DNA of 64,000 bases, from assembly GCF_000213175.1 (NCBI RefSeq), contig NW_009799179.1:5863658-5927657 (forward strand). The letters run 5' to 3'. The notes beneath the pieces are model-generated. The model did no database searches, had not been told where the DNA came from, and saw only the letters and a list, made by a program, of their open reading frames with translations. How positions within the stretch are numbered: the first letter of the stretch is position 1; each line of letters opens with the position of its first letter. Source of the stretch: Neurospora tetrasperma FGSC 2508. Taxonomy: Eukaryota > Ascomycota > Sordariomycetes > Sordariales > Sordariaceae. Positions 13,242 through 24,073 of this stretch are shown here, in pieces. Both the position numbers and the translations under genes were made by a program.

Positions 13242-13503
13242 TATTACGGACAAAGGGTAGATAGTAGATATAAATATACGTAATTACACAAAGGAGAAAG
13301 GAAGAGAAGTGTAGCCGAATGCCCAGAAGGCTAGCCTTATAAAGGCGACCGCCGGCGGGTCTACAGACCCGCGGCAGGCAGCGCTCCAGCTAATTAGCTG
13401 CCGGCAATAGCCGGACTGCCGGTAGTAATAACAGCGTACGGCAGTCTTAGAAGCTACTGTACGCTGGCACCAGGCACAAAGCACACAGGCTAACCCTGTA
13501 ACA
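13242..13503 (-). repeat. 5' LTR of the nested gypsy element, partly spared by RIP
   Basis: 262 bp, aligning with 6255-6516. From about 13370 to the end it keeps its CpA/TpG sites (GCACCAGGCACAAAGCACAC, and CCCTGTAACA at the terminus). It therefore shows the ancestral LTR end. The inner part is RIP-mutated like the other copy. Confidence 0.88.
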
Positions 13504-13508
13504 GTAAG

Positions 13509-15540
13509 AAAGAAATAGCAAGAAGATTATAATTATATATTATTCCTAGAAATTTACGCCGGTTGAATGTAATTACCCTATTTATAATAAAGAAATATTA
13601 GCGATTATTCGGTATTTAGAAGAGTAGTTAATAGAGTTTAGGAATTATAAGAAGTTCGTTATTATAACCGACTATTAGAACTTTAAATACTTTATAGAAA
13701 GATAAAAACTCTCTAAACGTTAAGCGTATTGGGCTAAACTTCTTTTAAAATTTAATTTCGAAATTTAGTACTACCCGGGCAAATTTACTATAATACCTAA
13801 TATTCTATTATAATAGAATTAAAATAAATTTAATAAAGAAGATATAGAGGTGAAGGAAATATAGCTAATCCTTTAGGAGGCTTTTAAGAATTATATTCGT
13901 ATAGTAGTTTCCTCCGTAATTATAGGGAAAGGTGTAAAAGTATTTAAGAATTTAAATTTATAATAATTCTATAAGAAGGTAACTTAGTAAAATACAATTT
14001 ATTAGAATATTCTCTAAACGGTTACTAATAGTAACCGAAATTTACCTACTATAGCCTAAGGTTTAAAAATATAATTAAAAGAATATTCAATTAATAATTT
14101 AGGGAGGTTATATTATCGAAACTATATTTAAATCCTTAGAATTCTAATCATTACCGAAGTAATTACCTTCTATATATTTCCCAAAGATTTAGAAAAGAAC
14201 GTTCTATATATACGCTTTATTTAGGGAATATACAATTTAATTACTCTTAATTACTTAGAGAGAGAAAATATAATATATACTATTAATAAAGACTTTTATT
14301 AATTATTAATAAGTATTTATACTCGTCGGTTTATAATTAATTACGATACTTATAGGAGGGTAAAGTATTAGAGAGAATAGAAGAGAGGGCTGTTTAGACT
14401 ACTACTAATCCTAAATTAGTTTTTTAAAAATATTTGGATAAATTTTATTATTAATTTCTTACCTTTAGGAGGTTGCGTAAACCTTTTAATTATTAAAGAC
14501 CGGCTTAGTAAAGTAGTAATTTTAGAACTTATACTTACTATAGAAGTAAAAGCGGTTGTTAAAACTTTTCTACAATATTTTATATACTACTATAATTAAC
14601 CCCAATCTATTATTAGTAATAAAAGTTCTAATTAAATTAGTAATTTTTAAGAATACCTTTATAACCTCCTTAGAATAAAATAGTAATTAAATATAGTATT
14701 TTACCCTTAGACCGATAGTGGGTTAGAATATATAAATTAAGAGGTATAAATATTCTTAAGGATTTTTATAAACTATATATATAATAATTAGGATTATTAG
14801 TATTCTACTACGTAATTAGTAATTGATAATAGAATAAGCGCTATAATTAGAATATTTCTATTCTTTACTATTTATAATTATTATTTATAATCCCTTATAG
14901 TAATTGCTACCTAACTTATAGGAACCGAATTTATAAACTTATAGAAAAGAGTTAAAGGTTTTATTATACGGTTATAGTAAATTATAAATCTTTATTAAAC
15001 GATAATAATTGTTTTAGTATAGGATTAGGAGTACTTTACAAACTATAAAAAATAATTAGTTAAGGTTTTTAAAGAGGGGGATAAAGTATAATTAAACTTT
15101 AAGAACTTTAGAACCGAACGCCCTAAAAAGAAGTTGAATTAAATATATATTAAATATATAATTTTTAAAATTTTTAACTTATATATTATAGAGTTTACTA
15201 ACTTTACTATTAGGGTCTTTAATAAATTTTATATAAATTTCCTATAATATATTTAAAACAATCCTTTATTAAAGTAGGTCGTTACCGACCCCCAACTTCT
15301 AATTATTATAATTAATAGTAAGAAAGAATATTTTGTAGAAGAAATCTTATATTATTAAACGAAGAAGGGGTATAAAAAAGCGTTAATAAAGTAGGTAGGA
15401 TAAGTAAAATAAATTTAAAAACCCTTATAAATAGTAATTAATACTATAGTATTAAATTATTTTAAAATTAAATATAGTCTAATTATTATTAATAATAGTC
15501 TAATCGAATATTTTATTACTAAATATAAGAAATAATAGCG
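13509..15540 (+). pseudogene. Chromovirus pol, second part: rest of RNase H, integrase, chromodomain
   Basis: The RNase H frame of 4566-6249 resumes after the GTAAG duplication: the + strand gives DYNYILFLEIYAG, the RIP form of the usual DYxYHPFSRKLTPVE motif, then NISDYSVF for the KEMLAI segment. The integrase core appears around 14390-14640 (FFKNIWINFIINFLPLGG, then KDRLSKVVILE). A chromodomain lies at about 15326-15470 (EYFVEEILYY, then KKGYKKALIKQVG with stops at Gln/Trp codons), which places the element among the chromoviruses. All are inactivated by in-frame stops. Confidence 0.85.
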
Positions 15541-16179
15541 TCGGCTATAAAAAGGGAAAAAGGGAACAATATTAATTCTAAACTTTTTTTATTTCTTTTA
15601 AATCTTTTTCTTATAATTATCTCCTACTTTTATAATATTTATCCTTACTTCTAAAGCCGCTACTCTATTTTAAGTTATATATAATTCGTAGGGAGGGGGC
15701 GCCGCCGACGGAGGGGAAGGGGGGAAGAAGGAAGCCGTTTCGGTATAGTATAAATATTCGCGGCTAAAAAGAAAAAAAAGAGAGAGGTTAGTATAAAGGT
15801 TTTTAAGTAGGAGGGGAAATAAAAAGAAAGAGGTAAAAATAATATACCGGTTAATAAATCCCTTCTTATATAATTCGGTAATATTCCTTTAAATATTTAT
15901 ATACTAATTTAAATTCTTTCTTACTACCGCCTTAATTATAGCGCCGGATACCGTCTCCTAAATAATAATCGTATATATAATTATAGGTAATGCCCGGTCG
16001 TACTATTTACTATTATTATAATAATTAATATATATAGTACAATTAAGTATTATAAAATAAATCTACTTTATATTTAAATATATAATATAGGGGATAGGGA
16101 ATTCTTTATAATTAAACTATAGTAAGAAGGTTAGCGACGATTCGACGTTAAAAGGAGAGAATTTAGGAGAGCGGGATAT
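15460..16179 (+). repeat. Segment duplicated across the N gap, copy 1 (chromovirus 3' region)
   Basis: About 0.7 kb from AAATATAGTCTAA to AGCGGGATAT, immediately before the gap. It recurs at 16989-17699 with only small indels, mostly in homopolymers. It contains the GGGAGGGGGCGCCGCCGACGG block. The duplication ends exactly at the gap, so an assembly artefact is the likelier explanation. Confidence 0.8.
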
Positions 16180-16988
16180 NNNNNNNNNNNNNNNNNNNNN
16201 NNNNNNNNNNNNNNNNNNNNNNNNNNNNNNNNNNNNNNNNNNNNNNNNNNNNNNNNNNNNNNNNNNNNNNNNNNNNNNNNNNNNNNNNNNNNNNNNNNNN
16301 NNNNNNNNNNNNNNNNNNNNNNNNNNNNNNNNNNNNNNNNNNNNNNNNNNNNNNNNNNNNNNNNNNNNNNNNNNNNNNNNNNNNNNNNNNNNNNNNNNNN
16401 NNNNNNNNNNNNNNNNNNNNNNNNNNNNNNNNNNNNNNNNNNNNNNNNNNNNNNNNNNNNNNNNNNNNNNNNNNNNNNNNNNNNNNNNNNNNNNNNNNNN
16501 NNNNNNNNNNNNNNNNNNNNNNNNNNNNNNNNNNNNNNNNNNNNNNNNNNNNNNNNNNNNNNNNNNNNNNNNNNNNNNNNNNNNNNNNNNNNNNNNNNNN
16601 NNNNNNNNNNNNNNNNNNNNNNNNNNNNNNNNNNNNNNNNNNNNNNNNNNNNNNNNNNNNNNNNNNNNNNNNNNNNNNNNNNNNNNNNNNNNNNNNNNNN
16701 NNNNNNNNNNNNNNNNNNNNNNNNNNNNNNNNNNNNNNNNNNNNNNNNNNNNNNNNNNNNNNNNNNNNNNNNNNNNNNNNNNNNNNNNNNNNNNNNNNNN
16801 NNNNNNNNNNNNNNNNNNNNNNNNNNNNNNNNNNNNNNNNNNNNNNNNNNNNNNNNNNNNNNNNNNNNNNNNNNNNNNNNNNNNNNNNNNNNNNNNNNNN
16901 NNNNNNNNNNNNNNNNNNNNNNNNNNNNNNNNNNNNNNNNNNNNNNNNNNNNNNNNNNNNNNNNNNNNNNNNNNNNNNNNNNNNNNNN
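16180..16988. other. Assembly gap (809 N)
   Basis: Run of N inside the chromovirus 3' region, flanked by two near-identical segments. The downstream copy continues into a run of about 23 A at the point where the upstream copy breaks off. Confidence 1.
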
Positions 16989-17699
16989 TTTAAAATAAAT
17001 ATAGTCTAATATATATATAGTCTAATCGAATATTTTATTACTAAATATAAGAAATAATAGCGTCGGCTATAAAAAGGGAAAAAGGGACCAATATTAATTC
17101 TAAACTTTTTTTATTTCTTTAAATCTTTTTCTATAATATCTCCTACTTTTATAATATTTATCCTTACTTCTAAAGCCGCTACTCTATTTTAAGTTATATA
17201 TAATTCGTAGGGAGGGGGCGCCGCCGACGGAGGGGGAAGGGGGGAAGAAGGAAGCCGTTTCGGTATAGTATAAATATTCGCGGCTAAAAAGAAAAAAAAA
17301 GAGAGAGGTTAGTATAAAGGTTTTTAAGTAGGAGGGGAAATAAAAAGAAAGAGGTAAAAATAATATACCGGTTAATAAATCCCTTCTTATATAATTCGGT
17401 AATATTCCTTTAAATATTTATATACTAATTTAAATTCTTTCTTACTACCGCCTTAATTATAGCGCCGGATACCGTCTCCTAAATAATAATCGTATATATA
17501 ATTATAGGTAATGCCCGGTCGTACTATTTACTATTATTATAATAATTAATATATATAGTACAATTAAGTATTATAAAATAAATCTACTTTATATTTAAAT
17601 ATATAATATAGGGGATAGGGAATTCTTTATAATTAAACTATAGTAAGAAGGTTAGCGACGATTCGACGTTAAAGGAGAGAATTTAGGAGAGCGGGATAT
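16989..17699 (+). repeat. Segment duplicated across the N gap, copy 2
   Basis: Near-identical to 15460-16179. It continues without a gap into the A-run and on to the polypurine tract and 3' LTR, so this is the copy that is properly joined to the element's end. Confidence 0.8.
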
Positions 17700-17722
17700 A
17701 AAAAAAAAAAAAAAAAAAAAAA
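17700..17722 (+). repeat. A homopolymer run
   Basis: About 23 consecutive A following GCGGGATAT. The same position in the minus-strand copy of this element carries a T-run at about 51809-51823, so the homopolymer belongs to the element family and probably caused the assembly break upstream. Confidence 0.9.
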
Positions 17723-18436
17723 TTATATATTGCGCTGATACTTTTTTATAGGGCGCGAATTTAAAAGGGTTATAGTAGTAGTAATAACTATATAACGGGG
17801 GCTAGGGGTAATAGTTAGGGGAGGGGGGTATACCGGGGTTTAAAGAGGGGGCGTTAAAGGGGTTAATGCCGGCGGGGAAGAGCCGTAGGAGGGAGGGCCG
17901 AAGGGTAAAATATTAGAGCGAACGGAGGGGGGGCCGGCGGGCGAAGTATTAGAGCGGGCGGAAGCGGGGGTTAATATTTTATTCCTAATAGGACGAAGAA
18001 TTTAAAAGTTAGCGTCCGGGGGTAAAGCCGAACTAATAGGGGGGGATAATATATAATAGGGTATTTAAAAATATTAGGGGGGTCGGGGAAAATAGATTAA
18101 TATTAGGTAGAGAGGGGGATAATATTATTTATTTTAAGGGATTAAACCGCCGTTAGAAAAAGGAAAAAAGAGGGAGAGGTTTAAAAAGCGAGGGGAAAGA
18201 GGATTATATATATAAATTTAGAGAATATAAATACTAAAACTACTACCTACTACCTATTATTATCTACTATTAGCTATTATTTAGTATAGTAATTACTATA
18301 TTAGATAGAAAGTATAGATACGTTGGTCGGTAGTATAAGAAATAAATTTATAATTAAAATAGAAGTTGCGAATATATTAGAAACTAACTGTAAGAGTAGG
18401 TAGGAGAGGGGTAGAGAGGGGGAAAGAGGGGGGTAA
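17723..18436 (+). other. 3' non-coding part and polypurine tract of the chromovirus
   Basis: No coding domain is seen. It is G-rich on + with long GGGG runs, and ends in a purine tract (about 18403-18436, ending AAAGAGGGGGGTAA) directly before the 3' LTR, as needed for plus-strand priming. The homologous segment lies in reverse at about 51110-51800. Confidence 0.7.
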
Positions 18437-18639
18437 TATTATAGGGTTAGCGCCCGGGTTATAAACTCTAATCTCTAGAATTAGAGCTATCGTTAATTAT
18501 AATAGCGTAGAGTGCGTAGCCCCGATAAAAACCTCTCAGCGCCGGTGGATCCGCATTTCAAATAGACTTTTCCTCCTTCATAGAACCTTAATCAAGCTAT
18601 ACGACCAGCACCCGTATTAACCGTGCTGTCCCCGTTACA
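18437..18639 (+). repeat. 3' LTR of the chromovirus, 3' half spared by RIP
   Basis: 203 bp. From about 18535 onward it keeps CpA/TpG sites (ATCAAGCTATACGACCAGCA, then GTGCTGTCCCCGTTACA), whereas its first half and the entire 5' LTR are RIP-mutated. It is followed by the target duplication ATTTA. Confidence 0.88.
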
Positions 18640-18644
18640 ATTTA

Positions 18645-20561
18645 AAGGGTTTATAAATTTATAGTAATTATTACTCCTTTAATAGTAAATTACTATTCGA
18701 AGTTGAATAGAATAAGTTCTTTAATAGTAATAGTAGATAATTATTAGAGGGTAGTACTAATTTTATTTAGGATAGCTTTCGCTATAATATCAGTTTATTA
18801 TTTTAGTACTTTCTAAATACTTCTTTTAATCTCCTTCAAAATATCTTTCTTTAGGTTATTAAAATCCTTTTTAGTAATAAATTGGTTGGTTCTAGCCTTA
18901 TTATCCTTGGGTTACGTAGATTTACTCTTTCTAATACGAATTTATATGAATTCGAAAAGTAATTGTCGAATTTAGTATTAATCTTCGGTCGAAATAATAT
19001 TATAATCTACAAACTTATTCGCTTTAGTAATAAATTTCTTTAATATTTTATTATTTTCCTTTATTTTATCCGAGGTTTTTATAGTAAGTACGGTTTCGGG
19101 GTTATTATATACGGAGATTTCTTCAAGCGGGTTGTAAATACTATTCTCGAGCCTATAAGTACTGCTATTAATAGCTATCGGTAGTAATAACATAATACTA
19201 TCGCTGCATTCATCGTAGGATATTGTAAAGAACGTAAACGACCCTCCTAAGTCGATTGCTATTATTAATATTCGTTTTAGAGTACTCCTCGACTAGAAAT
19301 CAGCGTTTCTGGTTTCGGTGTCGTTTTTCGGTCCTTTATATATATTACTATAGTTCCTATTATATTAACCCATTCCGCCTCCGCTTTCCCGTCCTATATA
19401 AAATGTAGGTCTTTTCAGAACTTTAAAAGAGGAGGTTTGTGTTAATTTTGAGTATTTTGGCTGTTAGCCGCAGTAAATCTTATATAAAATTATAATCTTA
19501 TCTTTATATATCTTAAGTAATAAAATGAATGAAAATCATTATAATAACAGGAAAGCTACTCTGAGAATAGCCTTTTTGAGCTCTTTCTAGATATATAATC
19601 TTTATAATACTCAAATGACCCATTCATATAATATTACTTTAATAGTAAACCTTTGCTAGTTATAATTACTTGAAAGGTTTTATATACTTATTCTTTTAAA
19701 GAATAAAATTAACTATATAATTAAGAGGAAAATACTTAGAGAATAACTTTAATTAGACGGTTTTAGTATTATTATACTTATAATACAGGGACTACTCATA
19801 AAAGTAATACAACCTCAAGGGGGTAGTATTTTATTTTGTACTATTAGATTTCTTCTATTCTCAACTTTATTAATATGATAAATATATTATCTACATATAG
19901 AGAATAATCTTAATGAGGTGGTTCTAATAGTACTATTTTTATAAAGTATAGATCTCTCGTTAAGATAATACAACCTTAGAGGAGTAAAAGCTTTAGAGTT
20001 CTAAGCTTTGCATTTTAATAAATATAAGTTATATAGGAAAATAAAAACTACTATTAAAATTGGAATAGAAAACTCTATATAAAGGTGATTTATATCTATC
20101 CACGTTAATTTTACTGAATATATAATACATAGCATTACTTTATTTATTCTTATATAAGCAATAGTCAAAATGTTCCAAATTAGCTCAAACTTACTACTAC
20201 AAAAATAGGGAGTAGGGTAGGATTTAGAGGTTAAAATGAGTTTAAGAACTAAGACTAATACTATTATACTACTATGTGGAATTTTTTAGAATTGTCCCGA
20301 CGGAACCTATTATATATCTCTACTATTATACTAGTAAAAGTGCTATAATCTATTCATATTTGTTAATATATACTAATTTATTATTAACGGGTTTGTATAT
20401 ATATACTATTATTAGGGCTTAAACTGATAGCTAATTGTAAAATAGGTAGCTAGCCTACAATAAACTTAAATCTACGTTAGTAGTCTTATAGCTGCTAATA
20501 TCCGCAGCCTAATACTAATTTTGTAAGAATAAATAATTATAAAAGTAGGTATGAACAAGAA
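18645..20561. repeat. AT-rich relic DNA between chromovirus and gene island
   Basis: AT-rich sequence with stops in all frames. Up to about 19470 it resembles a degraded coding repeat: a 71-residue minus-strand opening at 19193-18978 has a mixed, protein-like composition but matches no family I know. From about 19480 CpA/TpG sites are more frequent, so RIP is weaker. An imperfect direct repeat occurs at about 19735-19830 and 19896-19985. No gene can be supported. Confidence 0.5.
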
Positions 20562-20889
20562 CATAATTGAATACTAGTTTATTTATTAGTTTGGTTTTTT
20601 AGCTATAGGTAAAATAAGAGAGATCTAGGACTTTTATTGGTTCAGAGAGAGAGAAACTGGCTCCGTTTGAAACGTTATGGGATGGTAGCCAGGGTTAAAA
20701 ACGCTATGGAAACTATTTTATACTTCTCTTCGTCTTCTTCTAAAGCCCTCAAAGACTAAAAGATATAAGACAGCAGTCCCCTACAGCACCCATCCGCTCA
20801 AAACCCAAATATTTCTCCCTTCTAGTAGCCCGAGAGTTGAAATGGGCGTTTTTGTACCAAACTAATAAACAAACCAGGGTTAAATTATA
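20562..20889 (+). mobile_element. MITE-like element, copy C (about 328 bp)
   Basis: Imperfect terminal inverted repeats of about 34 bp: left 20562-20595 and right 20856-20889 (shared core TTTATTAGTTTGGT read inward from both ends). The interior is homologous to the reverse complement of the element at 39354-39688: CTCCGTTTGAAACGTT at 20661 versus CTCCGTTTGAAGCGTC, and TAGCCAGGGT identical in both. It has no coding capacity and no RIP signature. It sits at the boundary between the AT-rich block and the gene island. The superfamily is unassigned and no clear target duplication was seen. Confidence 0.75.
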
Positions 20890-22522
20890 CAATAGGACAT
20901 TCCTACGAATTTCAGTTTTGGATTGGGCGCTCTCTATATCAGTAGCAGTAGGATCCATCTACTACCCTAGGTTTTTGGAACTCAGGTAGCGATTCCATTT
21001 ATGGCAGCAAGTACTATGTGTATATCGATGTGTCTTTTAAGTTGCTGTGGCGTGCAGTTATCCAAACAGATAAGATGCCCATTTTGTCCGCTTCCATTTA
21101 TACCCCATATCGCATAATGCACATGCCGGCCAGTTCTACCTAGCGCAGAAATTCGGTCAACTAGCAAATAGCTAATGCATGAAAACCCTGGATATCAAGC
21201 AAGGTGTGCTCCAAACCGCAGGCAAGATAGCGGTGGATAGTGTTGTAGAGCTGTCACTACATAATTGAGCGGACATACTTATGTAAGACGTGTGCTGCTT
21301 CCTGTGCTTGCTTAGTTGTACTGTCGGGCGCTCAAAAAGGAGATTTTCAATTCTGGATCTCTCGAATTTCTACGGTAGTATATCAACTTTCATTACTTCT
21401 TTTGTTCGGGTGCGGCTGTTGTCTGTTTGAGCGTCCATTGTCGCGCCTGAGCACATTGGCCTCAGCCCTCTGTAAAACTCAAAGTGTTCACCTGCAAGGC
21501 CTGCTGCGAACACCCGGCCTCCACACTGATGTGTAGCTGAATTGAAGGGACCTGCACGGTAGAAACACTGGGTCCCCGTCCGTAGGTACGTCTAAGTACA
21601 GTGGTTTTCGGCTCCGAATTGCCACTTCCACCGGAACCCACCCATGCACACTAGATACCTACTATTCCACCTTGATCCGATTCCATCTTCCCCTTCCCGC
21701 GTCCCGGTATCCCAACTACTCCACGAGGGTCCGAGGGTCTCCTAGATCGAGGAGGTAGCAGACTGGTCGGTCCTAGTCGGTCCACATCCTAGGTACCTAT
21801 TCTTGTGGTCTCCTCGAATTCCGACTTCGCCGTGTCACTGACGGACACCCGTTCGCCTACCAGCTGCGACCAACAGCCACAACATCTTTGACTGCCCTGA
21901 GATTTTCGACAATCATTCGCGCCTGTCTTCACAACTCTTCTTGCGCCCGGTCCGCCCTTCTAGCCGACTCTGCCTGCCACTTCCGACTGCCTACCTCCTG
22001 TCGCTTGGTGACAATCGCCGGCGCCGTTATCACCTCGCCCAGCGATCCATCCGAGTCATCGCATTACACGGCGGCGCATGCACCTTGATCGACGCGCAGT
22101 ACCCGCTTGCGAACCGCGAACTTGAAAGCGACGAAGACTGCCCGGTCCCGACCGATCCTTTCTCAACGTCACTCGCCTGCTCCCACGTCTCGACGGCTTC
22201 GGTTACGCAACATCACGTCTTTGGTCTATACGGTGGGAAGAGCCATACTTCTCCTGCCGGTCAATTTCGACTCTTTACTCTCGACACTGATGCTTTACAA
22301 TGTTTGAACTGCGACCAGCTTGCGTCTTCGACACGAAACACATCGACCATCGCAGCTGTTTTGTTGCGGAATCGGTAAAGAGGAGGTGGTGCCGCTCGCC
22401 CTAAAAGAAACCCAAAAAAAAAAAAAAAAAAAAGGCCACATGAATCATCTCTCTAGTTTGCACCGGTTCTTCCCAATCCTTTCTTGACCCTGGGCACCCT
22501 TGGCCAGCAGACACCCAGAGAG
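20890..22522. other. Intergenic region and likely 5' leader of the F-box gene
   Basis: GC-normal sequence. Openings here (such as 21167-20982 on - and 21888-22378 on +) have no recognisable domain or fungal intron structure. From about 21640 the + strand is pyrimidine-rich, as in fungal promoters and leaders. A run of 20 A lies at 22414-22433, about 90 bp before the F-box start codon. Confidence 0.5.
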
Positions 22523-24073
22523 ATGGATTCTCTACACATCACCGAGTTTGGTTCGGAGCGATATTTGGACAAGGTTAATCGGCCGCAGACAAGCATCACG
22601 CCACCACCTTCCACTGCCGCGCCGACCTCACAGTTCCTTCTTCCTTTCAGAGGTGCCTACCCTCCCGAAGCCGAAGATGCAACAATCAGGGCTAGCGAGC
22701 AGAAGCGTACCGAGAAGAAAGGCTTTCTCAGTTTTCGAAAGTTTCATGCCAAGGCGACATTGAGCTCTACCTCGTTGGATCAATGCGAACGTCGCTTCTT
22801 GGCCACAGAGCCGTTGCCCCGGCAAAGCACCTCTTTCGATCGACAATTCCACTTTTTGCCTACCGAGCTGCAAGTCGAGATCATTGCCTCACTGCCACTC
22901 TCTGACATTCTCAACTTGCGACTGGCATCGCGGTCGCTACATGCTTTAATATCGCTCAATGAAGCCCCCATCGCACGCCATCATCTCGATAACCACGTCC
23001 CAGCTTATGCCAAACGACTATACCCGCCCCCTGCACCATCGGCCCTGAATCTTCACTATCTCTGCGGAATATGGCACAGGCTTCATGTGGCTGCTAAGCT
23101 ATCTTATTTGATGTGTGAGTGGATATCGCGGGAGCTCTTCCTTCGAAACACTGAAGAAAAGAAAAAGGCCTTTGCGCCTCAAAGGGAACGGATGCGAAGA
23201 CGCCTGATCCCCCTGCTATTCACCATTTTTCATTTTTTCGAGATCTATCGGGAGCACCACCTAAAATATCTCGCCGAAAATGACGGCAAGGGCCTTCTCC
23301 GAGAACCCTACACGATTAACCCTATAGAGGCCCAAATTATGAGTTTGTATGATGACAAGACCTTGCTTCGAGTACATGAGGTATTTCCCTTGGTTATATC
23401 CTCCTTCTGCCGGCGCCTTCGTCCGCCGTCGTATGTCGGCCTAGTTGAAAGGTCGATCAGGGGTTATTTGAGGGACAAGCCGCCGGATGAGGTGCACGTT
23501 GCAATCCTGTGCATTGGGGGCCTCAGAGAGGTGGAAAGGATATGGGAGGTGAAAGGATACAATACAAGACGGGCGGCCGTGGATAACTGGTATAACTCCA
23601 TCACACGCGACACGGCCGAGCAAGAACCCAAGAAAAAACGGGGTATGCTGGGGTTGAAACGCAAGAAGTCCTCCTTCGGTATGGGAAAGAATTCGTTAGG
23701 AGACGCGGTGGTGGCCAATGCTCGGGTTTTCGGAGAAGTCAGTATGACGGCCAGAGATCCGATGAGCGATCTCGTTTTCAACACTAGCCTATCCACTGGC
23801 AGGCCTATGGGGCCACTGGCTAGGGACCAGCTGAAGCTATTGCTTTCCGACCTCCCAATACTGCAAAAAATCTTTCTGGAAACCGCCGAGGCCCTGATTC
23901 TGGAACGGAAGATCGTCGAACGTGCTTCTGATATTAAGCGCAACGCTCAAATATTCACCGATCTGATCTGCGAAGACAGGCTTGAAGAGGAAGACCAGTG
24001 GTGGTATGGCACTGTTGCCCCCGAGTCTGTACGACCCAATCTTGAGGCCATCGAGGAGGATGTCCTAGAATGA
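22523..24073 (+). CDS. F-box domain protein
   Basis: Single exon, 516 residues from the ATG at 22523. The open frame extends 13 codons further to a TTG, which fungi would not normally use, and the ATG gives a natural start (MDSLHITEFGSERYLDK). An F-box lies at about residues 112-150 (LPTELQVEIIASLPLSDIL, then LRLASRSLHALI). F-box proteins bridge Skp1 of an SCF ubiquitin ligase to a substrate, or act in other Skp1 complexes; that is family knowledge. The N-terminal ~110 residues are Ser/Thr/Pro-rich and look disordered. The rest is helical, with a basic stretch near residue 380 (KKKRGMLGLKRKKSS) and an acidic end. No leucine-rich or WD repeats are visible, so the substrate cannot be guessed. 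It is convergent with the AT-hook gene and is the first gene inside the island. Confidence 0.88.
   Translation: MDSLHITEFGSERYLDKVNRPQTSITPPPSTAAPTSQFLLPFRGAYPPEAEDATIRASEQKRTEKKGFLSFRKFHAKATLSSTSLDQCERRFLATEPLPRQSTSFDRQFHFLPTELQVEIIASLPLSDILNLRLASRSLHALISLNEAPIARHHLDNHVPAYAKRLYPPPAPSALNLHYLCGIWHRLHVAAKLSYLMCEWISRELFLRNTEEKKKAFAPQRERMRRRLIPLLFTIFHFFEIYREHHLKYLAENDGKGLLREPYTINPIEAQIMSLYDDKTLLRVHEVFPLVISSFCRRLRPPSYVGLVERSIRGYLRDKPPDEVHVAILCIGGLREVERIWEVKGYNTRRAAVDNWYNSITRDTAEQEPKKKRGMLGLKRKKSSFGMGKNSLGDAVVANARVFGEVSMTARDPMSDLVFNTSLSTGRPMGPLARDQLKLLLSDLPILQKIFLETAEALILERKIVERASDIKRNAQIFTDLICEDRLEEEDQWWYGTVAPESVRPNLEAIEEDVLE

Larger units (their letters stand above)
6255..13503 (-). mobile_element. 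Ty3/gypsy LTR retrotransposon nested in RNase H of the outer element
   Basis: It is 7249 bp long, with 262-bp LTRs at 6255-6516 and 13242-13503 and a perfect GTAAG duplication. A purine-rich tract (read on minus, AGTCCGGGGAAG) abuts the LTR at 6517, so transcription ran on the minus strand: 5' LTR at 13242-13503, gag about 13200-10900, protease/reverse transcriptase about 10700-8300, RNase H and integrase about 8300-6550. All frames carry many RIP stops. A related element lies at 45179 onward on -. Because it splits an already complete gypsy copy, it is the younger of the two. Confidence 0.9.
2943..18639 (+). mobile_element. Ty3/gypsy chromovirus LTR retrotransposon (RIP-dead), interrupted by a second gypsy element
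   Basis: The element is bounded by two 203-bp LTRs (2943-3145 and 18437-18639) and by a perfect 5-bp target duplication ATTTA (2938-2942 and 18640-18644). Order on + is LTR, gag remnant, N gap, protease/reverse transcriptase, RNase H split by the insertion at 6255-13503, integrase, chromodomain, a long 3' non-coding part, a polypurine tract just before 18437, then LTR. Chromodomain gypsy elements usually target heterochromatin through this domain; that is family knowledge. The frames are full of TAA/TAG at former Gln and Trp codons, so the element cannot encode proteins. The interior includes two assembly gaps (4434-4565, 16180-16988). A second copy lies on - from 50907. Confidence 0.9.

Noticed and set aside
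18978-19193. 71-codon minus-strand opening with protein-like composition
   Set aside because: No recognisable family, no promoter or splice context, and embedded in AT-rich relic DNA. Kept only as a remark under the relic region.
1-20560. Centromere or telomere
   Set aside because: AT-rich RIP blocks can be pericentromeric, but no telomere repeat and no large continuous centromeric array is seen, and genes follow within 22 kb. It cannot be decided from this window.
20982-21167. 61-codon minus-strand opening just inside the island
   Set aside because: No domain was recognised and the neighbouring frames give no exons that would extend it.
22484-22522. TTG as start of the F-box protein
   Set aside because: The non-ATG codon lies 13 codons upstream of a good ATG at 22523; fungi rarely start at TTG.
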